Shown piece after piece: positions 1 through 5,033 of a DNA stretch of 7,405 nt (positions are counted from its first letter, which is position 1; the number at the start of each line of letters is the position of its first letter). This stretch comes from Leptolyngbyaceae cyanobacterium SM1_3_5 (lineage in GTDB: Bacteria > Cyanobacteriota > Cyanobacteriia > Elainellales > Elainellaceae), in contig JAAUTJ010000224.1 of assembly GCA_012031475.1 (NCBI GenBank), forward strand, positions 1 through 7,405, in the 5' to 3' direction. The notes below the pieces were generated by a model. That model was not told the origin of the DNA, did no database searches, and saw only the letters and a list, made by a program, of their open reading frames with translations. The translations under genes were made by a program, and so were the position numbers.

Positions 1-2
1 GG

Positions 3-29
3 GGTGTCGGTGTCGGGCGAATCGGGCGA
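3..29. repeat. G-rich short tandem repeats at left edge
   Basis: Two direct copies of GGTGTC lie at 3-14 and two copies of TCGGGCGA at 13-20 and 22-29. They sit immediately before the palindrome at 37-64. A comparable G-rich tandem repeat precedes the second palindrome at 4982. Short tandemly repeated sequences of this type are known from filamentous cyanobacteria. The repeat may extend beyond the window edge. There is no sign that it is coding. Confidence 0.6.
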
Positions 30-36
30 TCAGGGT

Positions 37-64
37 GTAGAGACGCGAGATCTCGCGTCTCTAC
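37..64. repeat. Perfect 28-bp interspersed palindrome, copy 1
   Basis: The left arm GTAGAGACGCGAGA is followed directly by its exact reverse complement, giving a 14-bp perfect stem with no spacer. A second copy lies at 4982-5009 and matches at 27 of 28 positions. From memory, GTAGAGACGCG...CGCGTCTCTAC palindromes are common dispersed repeats in cyanobacterial genomes. The pcyA stop codon (TAG, read on the minus strand at 63-61) lies inside the right arm. The element could therefore act as a 3'-end hairpin or terminator for pcyA. No T-tract follows it on the minus strand, so a rho-independent role is unproven. Confidence 0.95.
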
Positions 65-804
65 GGGGTGGCGGGTGTCTCACGGGGCAAATCAAACAAA
101 ACCGTTGTCATGTAGCGTTCTGCCCAAGCGTCACCAAAGGCTTTTTCGAGGACGCGGCGGGTTTTGTCATTTTGCTGCTGCTGGGTGCAGTAGTGCGTTT
201 GTCCGGCGAGGATTGCTGGGCGGCGATCGACATCCGGCTTTGCTTCCAGAGCAAGCTGGCAGTGAATTTCCAGGAAACTGCGGACGCGATCGAGAAATTG
301 CTGATCTTCCGCTTCGCCCTGCGGACGCACAAACAGGCAAAATTCCGAGAAAATGCTGCCCCATTCGGGAAGCGATCGCGGCTGGCTGAAGTTCGGTTCG
401 GGTAAATGACTGAGCGCTTGACGGTAAGCTTCCGGCAGAGCGGGCGTGGGCGAAAGGTCTGCGATCGCCGCGCTGATTTGGCCGCGTCCACCGACCAGAT
501 CGCAGCCGAACATCGGCAAATCGTATTCGGGGCGGGGAAACATGACGCAGTGCAAAATGTCGAGCGACGTTCCGACCCGCGCCAGTTCCAGGTGCAGCTT
601 GCGAAACTGCGGCGTTTGGTAGCAGGCATTTTCGATCGTCAGCCGCTCGCCTTCGAGCTTGCCTTCGACATAGCCCAGATCGTCGGGAAGCTGATAGGGC
701 GACAAATCGAGATGGTGCTGCCAAACCGATTCGATCGCGTCGGCAAGCTGATGGATTAAAGGATGTTGATGAATGCGAATGGATTCGGTGGTTGGGAGTA
801 CCAT
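61..804 (-). CDS. pcyA: Phycocyanobilin:ferredoxin oxidoreductase (PcyA)
   Basis: This enzyme reduces biliverdin IXalpha by four electrons from ferredoxin to phycocyanobilin, the chromophore of phycobiliproteins and many cyanobacterial phytochromes; it acts in the cytoplasm. With the chosen start it has 247 residues, the usual family length. Family stretches LGYVEG, YQTPQFRK, LDILHCVMFP, MFGCDLVGG, QQNDKTRRVLEKAFG and LFDLP are all present. By alignment from memory with the Synechocystis enzyme, its catalytic Glu76, His88 and Asp105 are conserved (in HLELA, DILHC and FGCD). The start at 804 gives MVLPTTES about 13 residues before HPLIHQL, matching remembered Nostoc proteins. In-frame ATGs also exist at 822 (with AGGAAAG directly upstream) and 855. 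The C-terminus runs a few residues past the usual LFDLP end, and its stop codon is supplied by the palindrome. It is divergent from the kinase gene. Confidence 0.97.
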   Translation of the reverse strand: MVLPTTESIRIHQHPLIHQLADAIESVWQHHLDLSPYQLPDDLGYVEGKLEGERLTIENACYQTPQFRKLHLELARVGTSLDILHCVMFPRPEYDLPMFGCDLVGGRGQISAAIADLSPTPALPEAYRQALSHLPEPNFSQPRSLPEWGSIFSEFCLFVRPQGEAEDQQFLDRVRSFLEIHCQLALEAKPDVDRRPAILAGQTHYCTQQQQNDKTRRVLEKAFGDAWAERYMTTVLFDLPRETPATP

Positions 805-868
805 GCAAGCAGCGGAAAGCATCTTTCCTAGCCTACTGTTAACGCGACCCTCCATTCCATCAGCACAT

Positions 869-1657
869 ATGCCAGGTCAAATTTTCGGCGATCGCTACGA
901 AGTTGAACGCATCCTCGGACGCAAATCCGGTCGCTGGACGCTGCTGGCTCGCGATTTGCAAACGAAAGAGCCAGTGATTTTGAAATTGTTGTCGATCGAT
1001 TCGGAACTGAAACCGCGTGATTTAACCTTGTTTGAGCGCGAAGTGGCGACGCTGCAATCGATCGATCATCCGGCCACGCCGCGCTATTTGGGCTACTTTG
1101 AAATGCCTTTACTCGACGGGAAAGCGATCGCTTTAGTGCAAACATTTATGGAAGGGAAATCGCTGGCCGAATCGATCGCCGCAGGTGAATTATTGAGTGA
1201 ATCACAGGCGATCGATCTGGCTCAGTCTGTGCTTGAAATTTTGAACTATTTGCATCAGCATCAGCCGCCGATCGTGCATCGCGATATCAAGCCGAGCAAC
1301 ATTCTTCGGGCTGAAGCAGGCGTGAAACTCATTGACTTTGGAACAGTGCGATCGCTCCAGTTCAACGAACAGCGCGTTTCTTCGTTTGTCGGCACGGAAG
1401 GCTATACTTCACCGGAACAGGTGAGCGGACGGGCTACCAAAGCCTCGGATCTTTATGGCCTGGGAATGACGTTGATCGTTGCAATGGCAGGCATTGAACC
1501 CGCGCAACTGCCGCGCCATAAAATGAAGATTGATCTTGCCTCGGTTCTATCAGTGAGTCCCCCATTTGAACAGTGGCTTGAGCAAATGATTCAGCCCGAT
1601 CTCGATCGCCGTTTCGCTTCCGCCCAAGCTGCACTTGAAGCGCTGAAAGCAACATGA
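869..1657 (+). CDS. Serine/threonine protein kinase (Hanks-type, kinase domain only)
   Basis: This is a single kinase domain of 262 residues with no membrane segment or extra domain, so probably a soluble kinase. Landmarks are the ATP-binding Lys39 in VILKLL, alpha-C Glu58 in FEREVA, the catalytic loop HRDIKPSN (residues 137-144, base Asp139), metal-binding DFG at 156-158, and GTEGYTSPEQ with SPE in place of APE at 181-183. The glycine loop is unusual: LGRKSGRWTLLARD keeps only the first of the GxGxxG glycines in register. I recall cyanobacterial relatives with GRxTLLARD here. The start at 869 places MPGQIFGDRYEVERIL at the domain edge; upstream in-frame ATGs at 773, 779 and 803 would overlap the divergent pcyA start region. 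Its stop overlaps the next gene's start (ATGA), suggesting translational coupling. The substrate is unknown. Confidence 0.92.
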   Translation: MPGQIFGDRYEVERILGRKSGRWTLLARDLQTKEPVILKLLSIDSELKPRDLTLFEREVATLQSIDHPATPRYLGYFEMPLLDGKAIALVQTFMEGKSLAESIAAGELLSESQAIDLAQSVLEILNYLHQHQPPIVHRDIKPSNILRAEAGVKLIDFGTVRSLQFNEQRVSSFVGTEGYTSPEQVSGRATKASDLYGLGMTLIVAMAGIEPAQLPRHKMKIDLASVLSVSPPFEQWLEQMIQPDLDRRFASAQAALEALKAT

Positions 1658-2213
1658 ATACTTCAACTCATCTCGATCAGTTTCGCTTGCTGTCCCAGTA
1701 CAATTCTGGGTCAAACGATCGCCTCTACACGCTTTTATCTTCACTTACAGAAGAAGAACGTCAGCGCAATTTAGGCGCATTTTTCGGCACGATTCATGGA
1801 ACATTGAGTCATCTTTGCTGGGCGATCGCATTTGGCTGGGGCGATTTTCAACGGGCACAGAACACAAATTTTCAGCACTAGAAAACACCAAGGTAATTTT
1901 TGAATTTGATTCACTTCGCGATATTTTATATCCAGAATTTACGGAATTTTGGCAGGAAAGAAAAGCAACCGATCGCGCGATTGAGCAGTGGATGAACGAG
2001 CTTGAACCGGAAACGCTTTCGGCTCGCCTTTGCTATCGAAATTTGAGGAAAGGAATCGATCGCGAGCATTCTTTATGGTTTGGGCTGACGCACTTTTTTA
2101 ATCACCAAACGCATCATCGCGCTCAGGCCACTACGCTCTTGCAGCAGCTTGGTTATGATTACGGCGCGACCGACTTTTTGCTGATGTACGATATTGCGAA
2201 AGATTTTATTTAG
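1654..2213 (+). pseudogene. DinB-family protein gene, broken by a one-base frameshift
   Basis: DinB/YfiT-like proteins are four-helix bundles with a three-histidine metal site; some are thiol-dependent transferases, but the role of this one is unknown. The first frame (from ATG 1654) reads to GTIHGTLSHL and then departs from the family. The rest, starting LLGDRIWLGRF, continues in another frame to the stop at 2213. Adding one T to the TTT run at 1814-1816 joins them into a 186-residue protein with candidate ligands His53, His151 and His155 (the last two in FNHQTHHRAQ), followed by the family stretch TTLLQQLGYDYG. The start overlaps the kinase stop by 4 bp. No convincing slippery heptamer is present, so programmed frameshifting is unlikely. 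The conserved second half suggests a sequencing error or a recent mutation. Confidence 0.88.
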
Positions 2214-2244
2214 GCATGGCTGAAAACAGATGTCGGATTTTGCG

Positions 2245-2250
2245 TATACT
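2245..2250 (+). promoter_or_regulatory. Possible -10 element upstream of the 2TM gene
   Basis: TATACT (5 of 6 matches to TATAAT) lies 42 bp before the ATG at 2293, within the 79-bp gap after the DinB-like gene. No good -35 box sits at the standard distance. It is a weak candidate for the promoter of the 2TM-DUF3181 pair. Confidence 0.3.
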
Positions 2251-2292
2251 AAGTTGTTGATACATCGTTTGATTTTCACCGCCTAAATTTTT

Positions 2293-2616
2293 ATGCCTCC
2301 TCGCTGGCCTCGCCAACCCGATCGCAACGATCCCGCCTACCGCAAACTGGACGATCGGATGAATTTTGCCGTTCATGTCGCCGTTTTTGCCCTCTGCAAT
2401 TCGGGCGCTTGGTTCTTTCGCATTTTGAATGCGGCTGCGTGGGACTGGACACCCTGGCTGACGGGCAGTTGGGCTTTGCTGCTGCTCTCGCATGGCGTGT
2501 ATATCTTTGCGATCGCAACTATTCCGACTCCAAGCAGCCCAAATCTTCCTGAAGCAGGGCGATCGATCCACTGCGAATTTCCTAAGATTAAGTCAATTAC
2601 TGTTTTGGGAGTGTAG
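2293..2616 (+). CDS. 2TM domain-containing membrane protein
   Basis: This is a small protein of 107 residues. It has an N-terminal basic and polar stretch with DPAYRKLDDRMNF, typical of the 2TM family, and two hydrophobic segments at about residues 24-43 and 55-75. This predicts a hairpin in a membrane. The family function is not established. The start ATG at 2293 has no clear Shine-Dalgarno sequence; the upstream bases are AT-rich. The last 30 residues or so (after IYIFAIA) do not look like the family and may be recently added sequence. They run to within 2 bp of the next gene's ATG, so any separate promoter for DUF3181 would lie inside this tail. A two-gene operon with DUF3181 is likely. 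Confidence 0.82.
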   Translation: MPPRWPRQPDRNDPAYRKLDDRMNFAVHVAVFALCNSGAWFFRILNAAAWDWTPWLTGSWALLLLSHGVYIFAIATIPTPSSPNLPEAGRSIHCEFPKIKSITVLGV

Positions 2617-2618
2617 GA

Positions 2619-2927
2619 ATGGCATATTCCAGCACGAGTGAAGCGATCGAAGCGCTTGCTGCCGAAATTGGCGAAAATGTCTATATTGATGTGGCAAAGT
2701 GGCATCTGTATCTCCGCGATGCCCGTCTGCATACGATGCTGGCCGAGCGGTTCTATCTGCTGTTGCAGTCCGGCTCGTTTTCGCGCAGTCAGGTAGAAGA
2801 AACGCTGAGCAGCATTTCGGTGAGTTTGGGCGGCGGCAAGCGTGAAATGCCCCTTGCGGATTTGATTCCGAGCAGTTCACAAAATCAACTGCTGAACCTG
2901 CTGCAAGACTATCAGCGCGATCTTTAG
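2619..2927 (+). CDS. DUF3181 family protein
   Basis: This 102-residue soluble protein has the features I recall for the cyanobacterial DUF3181 family: a start such as SEAIEALAAEIGENVYIDVAKWHLYL, then LAERFY, then a GGGKREMPLADLIP stretch near residues 70-85. The function is unknown; conservation among cyanobacteria suggests a housekeeping role. The ATG at 2619 lies two bases after the previous stop, with GGGAG about 8 bases upstream as a possible ribosome binding site. Its TAG stop overlaps the stop of the convergent Nudix gene by 4 bp, and no terminator hairpin is visible between them. Confidence 0.85.
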   Translation: MAYSSTSEAIEALAAEIGENVYIDVAKWHLYLRDARLHTMLAERFYLLLQSGSFSRSQVEETLSSISVSLGGGKREMPLADLIPSSSQNQLLNLLQDYQRDL

Positions 2928-3424
2928 CGGGGTGGCACGATCGAATCGTCGATCGAATCCAAAAATTCTCTCAGCGGCGGTTTGACCCGCTCGATCGCCT
3001 GCTCCAAGCTCATCCAGCGGCGGCGACGAAGGGATGCTTCTTCCCAAATTTCTAACTCAGTTTCGACTCGCAGCCAAAACACCTGGACGTAATTGGTGAA
3101 ACTCCGCTTGCGATACTCGTAGGAGCCGATCGCAGGCGTGATTACCGTACCCAAAACTCCGGCTTCTTCACGCGCTTCTTTGCAGGCAGATTCGGCAGGA
3201 GACATTAAGATTTCAACGTTGCCTTTGGGAATTCCCCAGCGTTTGCCGCTTGATGTCGTCACCAGCAAAATCTCAAGCTGTCCGTTTTGCCAACGGTAAG
3301 GAATCACGCCCGACTGCTGCCAAGCGATCGCGAATCTCTGTGCAATCTTCCAATTCACGCGATCGTCTAGCTCAATTCTTTTCTTCAGTTTAGCCAGTGC
3401 GATCGCGATTGCCTTGTGCTGCAA
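2924..3424 (-). CDS. NUDIX hydrolase
   Basis: Nudix enzymes hydrolyse nucleoside diphosphates linked to another group; the substrate of this one cannot be told. The core begins at SGVIPYR (residue 38), and the Nudix box is GNVEILM at 68-74 followed by PAESACKEAREEAGV. The metal-binding EE (86-87) and Gly89 are intact. The first Glu of the classical box is Met74 and the usual Arg is Lys82, as I recall from relatives resembling diphosphoinositol-polyphosphate (DIPP) hydrolases with GMSPxESAxKEA-type boxes. The start is uncertain: TTG at 3424 gives 166 residues, and GTG at 3358 would give 144 with a tighter N-terminus. It follows lexA copy 1 on the same strand by 15 bp, in the same reading frame past that gene's TGA. 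It is probably co-transcribed with lexA copy 1. Confidence 0.88.
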   Translation of the reverse strand: MQHKAIAIALAKLKKRIELDDRVNWKIAQRFAIAWQQSGVIPYRWQNGQLEILLVTTSSGKRWGIPKGNVEILMSPAESACKEAREEAGVLGTVITPAIGSYEYRKRSFTNYVQVFWLRVETELEIWEEASLRRRRWMSLEQAIERVKPPLREFLDSIDDSIVPPR

Positions 3425-3439
3425 GCATGATTCTACGGA

Positions 3440-4096
3440 TCAGCGTCCGATCGAACTGCCTGCCAGCGGTCGCCAAACGCCAATTAACACGCCTTGAATT
3501 TCCAGATCTTTCGGGTTGACCGCGATCGGCTCATAGGCAGGATTGGCAGGCTTGAGCCAAATCGAACTGCCTTCGCGATAAAAACGTTTCAGCGTCGTTT
3601 CGCCTCGCACCTGGGCAGCGACGATCGTGCCGTTGCGAATCTGGTGCGGTTCAGCCACGCGCCGCAAGATGGCAAAATCACCCGGAAGAATGTGATCGTT
3701 GATCATGCTGTCGCCGCCGACCTGCAAGACAAAACATTCGGGCTGCTGAAATAGCTGCGGCAAATCAAGCTGCTCAACTCCATCGGTGAACGGCTCAACC
3801 AGATAGCCCGCCGCGATCGTGCCCAAAATCGGCAGTCCCGATCGCTTGGCAGGACGCGCTGATTTTTCAGAGCGGCAGATGTGAATGCGGGTGCGCCGAC
3901 TTTTGCCTTCCGCTTCTTTGTGCCAGACGATGTAGCCTTTGTCGTGCAGATATTGCAGGCGGCTTTGGATTGCCGAGGTCGATCGCAGCCCCATCGCCTC
4001 CATCATTTCGCGAATCGAGGGCGTTGGCTCGTGTTCATGCATGTAAGAAACGAGCCAATCATACAGTTGCTTTTGCGGTTTGGTCAGGGGTTGCAT
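3440..4096 (-). CDS. lexA: LexA-family transcriptional repressor, copy 1 (diverged paralog)
   Basis: This 218-residue protein has the LexA layout. A winged-helix DNA-binding domain occupies about residues 1-72 (PSIREMMEAMGLRS, then IQSRLQYLHDKGYI). A charged linker follows, then an S24-type self-cleaving domain from about residue 88. The cleavage bond Ala96-Gly97 (TIAAGY), nucleophile Ser130 (GGDSMI) and Lys170 (TTLKRFY) are present, so autoproteolysis on RecA activation looks possible. It differs from the neighbouring copy in the recognition-helix start (STSAIQ against SPAPIQ) and in a longer basic linker (about residues 64-86), so it may bind a different operator. The ATG at 4096 lacks a strong ribosome binding site. 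I found no match to the cyanobacterial LexA box in its 144-bp upstream gap. It precedes the Nudix gene by 15 bp. Confidence 0.9.
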   Translation of the reverse strand: MQPLTKPQKQLYDWLVSYMHEHEPTPSIREMMEAMGLRSTSAIQSRLQYLHDKGYIVWHKEAEGKSRRTRIHICRSEKSARPAKRSGLPILGTIAAGYLVEPFTDGVEQLDLPQLFQQPECFVLQVGGDSMINDHILPGDFAILRRVAEPHQIRNGTIVAAQVRGETTLKRFYREGSSIWLKPANPAYEPIAVNPKDLEIQGVLIGVWRPLAGSSIGR

Positions 4097-4240
4097 GGAA
4101 AAGATGCGCTCGGCGCACAGGAGCGGCCTATTCTTATTGAACCCCGAATTTAGCCAAACGCAATCATCACCAAGATGGACTAGCCTTTGGTGGGGTTGCG
4201 TGAGGGGTGAAGGATGAGAAGACGAAAGCGTTGCGACTTG
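4097..4240 (-). promoter_or_regulatory. Intergenic region between the two lexA copies
   Basis: This 144-bp gap could hold the promoter of lexA copy 1. The best candidate on the minus strand is TTGGCT, then AAGAAT about 16 bases later (near 4131-4158), each 4 of 6 to consensus. A bulged 7-bp hairpin (CACCAAG with CTTTGGTG, 4168-4192) has no T-tract. No GTAC-type LexA box is present. The promoter call is weak. Confidence 0.25.
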
Positions 4241-4849
4241 CTAGCTGGCGGGAGAATAGCCGCGCCAAACGCCAACGAGCAAGCCTTGCACTTCCACTTG
4301 GGAAGCGGTGTATTCCATGACGGGATAGCGCGGATTGGCTGGTTTCAGCGTCACTTTCATGCCCTTGCGGTAAAAATACTTCAGCGTCGTGCCGTCGCCA
4401 TCAACACGAGCCGCGACGATCGTGCCGTCTTTGATTGCCATCGCGTCCACCGCAGGCCGCATAATCACCACGTCGCCACTGTCGATCAAAGCGTCGATCA
4501 TGCTGTCGCCGCGTACGCGCAAAGCGAAGTCTTGGGGCTGAAGGAAGGAACTGGTGAAATCTAGCACTTCAACCGCATCGGTGTAGGATTCGACAACCGT
4601 ACCAGCGGCGATTGCGCCCAAAATCGGAATCCCCTGCGGACGCAAAATCCGAATCGTGCGGGCTTTGCCTTCCGTCCAGTCGATGTAGCCTTTGGCGCGG
4701 AGGTGTTCCAGTCGGCTTTGGATGGGAGCGGGCGATCGCAAGCCCATTGCCTTCATCATCTGCCGAATCGATGGGGAGTGCTGAAATTGCCGGATGTAGT
4801 CAACGAGCCAGTCGAAAAGCTGTTGCTGAACTTCAGTAAGACGTTCCAT
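4241..4849 (-). CDS. lexA: LexA repressor, copy 2 (canonical cyanobacterial type)
   Basis: This 202-residue protein closely matches the standard cyanobacterial LexA as I remember it: HSPSIRQMMKAMGLRSPAPIQ in the DNA-binding domain, KGYIDWTEGKARTIRIL as the wing and linker, and GVWRGY near the C-terminus. The self-cleavage parts are intact: bond Ala82-Gly83 in AIAAGT, Ser116 in RGDSMI, Lys157 in TTLKYFY. Some cyanobacterial LexA proteins, notably that of Synechocystis, are reported to have lost cleavage residues; this one has not. In the first 58 aligned residues I count 34 identical to copy 1. A near-consensus LexA box in its promoter suggests autoregulation. It lies upstream of copy 1 on the same strand, separated by 144 bp. 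In cyanobacteria LexA may regulate carbon, redox or hydrogenase genes as well as DNA repair. Confidence 0.95.
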   Translation of the reverse strand: MERLTEVQQQLFDWLVDYIRQFQHSPSIRQMMKAMGLRSPAPIQSRLEHLRAKGYIDWTEGKARTIRILRPQGIPILGAIAAGTVVESYTDAVEVLDFTSSFLQPQDFALRVRGDSMIDALIDSGDVVIMRPAVDAMAIKDGTIVAARVDGDGTTLKYFYRKGMKVTLKPANPRYPVMEYTASQVEVQGLLVGVWRGYSPAS

Positions 4850-4879
4850 AGGGTTTTAGGTGGGCGACGTGATAGGGCA

Positions 4880-4885
4880 ATTGTA
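4880..4885 (-). promoter_or_regulatory. Putative -10 element of lexA copy 2
   Basis: On the minus strand TACAAT (5 of 6 to TATAAT) ends about 30 bp before the ATG at 4849. The only -35-like hexamer, TTGGTA, is 20 bp upstream, longer than ideal, and overlaps the LexA box. Confidence 0.45.
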
Positions 4886-4895
4886 TCGCACCATA

Positions 4896-4909
4896 AGAAC
4901 GCTTGTACC
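4896..4909 (-). promoter_or_regulatory. LexA box (operator) upstream of lexA copy 2
   Basis: On the minus strand the site reads GGTACAAGCGTTCT. The published cyanobacterial LexA consensus, as I remember it, is RGTACNNNDGTWCB; this site fits 13 of 14 positions, with C at the D position as the only mismatch. It lies in the putative -35 region, 46 bp before the start codon, where a bound repressor would block polymerase. Negative autoregulation is the simplest reading. I saw no other match of this quality in the window. Confidence 0.7.
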
Positions 4910-4960
4910 AAGAAATTGACGTTTTGTCTAGAGGAAATTCAAGAAATTTTTATTTTTGGC

Positions 4961-4980
4961 GGGTCGCGGGTCGCGGGTCG
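4961..4980. repeat. GGGTCGC heptamer tandem repeat, about three copies
   Basis: Units lie at 4961-4967 and 4968-4974, with a partial unit at 4975-4980, directly before the second palindrome. The heptamer length matches the short tandemly repeated repetitive sequences described in heterocystous cyanobacteria such as Calothrix and Nostoc. Copy number at such sites usually varies between strains. Confidence 0.85.
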
Positions 4981-4981
4981 G

Positions 4982-5009
4982 GTAGAGACGCGAGATCTCG
5001 CGTCTGTAC
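4982..5009. repeat. Near-perfect 28-bp interspersed palindrome, copy 2
   Basis: It has the same 14-base left arm as copy 1 (GTAGAGACGCGAGA). The right arm has one substitution (G for C at 5006), which breaks one base pair of the stem. As in copy 1, GGGG follows on the plus strand and a G-rich tandem repeat precedes. It lies 24 bp beyond the stop codon of the minus-strand M28 peptidase gene and upstream of lexA copy 2. It may serve as a hairpin separating the two transcripts. Confidence 0.93.
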
Positions 5010-5033
5010 GGGGAGCAGCCGTGAGAGCGATCG

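Noticed and set aside
37..64. The palindromes as insertion sequence ends or a CRISPR array
   Set aside because: Each is a self-contained palindrome with no transposase nearby. There are only two copies, almost 5 kb apart, without regular spacers.
75..759. Long open frames on the plus strand over pcyA, for example 75-389 and 406-759
   Set aside because: They are antisense shadows of a strongly recognised gene. Their translations show no family motifs and are rich in Arg, Ala and Gly, as expected from GC-rich antisense reading.
794..808. AGTAC near 798-801 as a LexA box in front of pcyA
   Set aside because: Only one half of the consensus is present; the second half (GTWC) is missing.
1805..1825. 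Programmed ribosomal frameshifting in the DinB-like gene
   Set aside because: The site has no standard slippery heptamer, no obvious downstream stem, and the family has no history of it. A missing T in a run is simpler.
2208..2288. Inverted repeat ATTTAGGC (2208-2215) and GCCTAAAT (2281-2288) bracketing the gap before the 2TM gene
   Set aside because: Eight bases across a 65-bp loop is weak, partly within coding sequence, and could arise by chance.
4168..4192. Hairpin CACCAAG/CTTTGGTG downstream of lexA copy 2 as a terminator
   Set aside because: The stem is only 7 bp with a bulge, is not GC-rich, and no T-tract follows on the minus strand.
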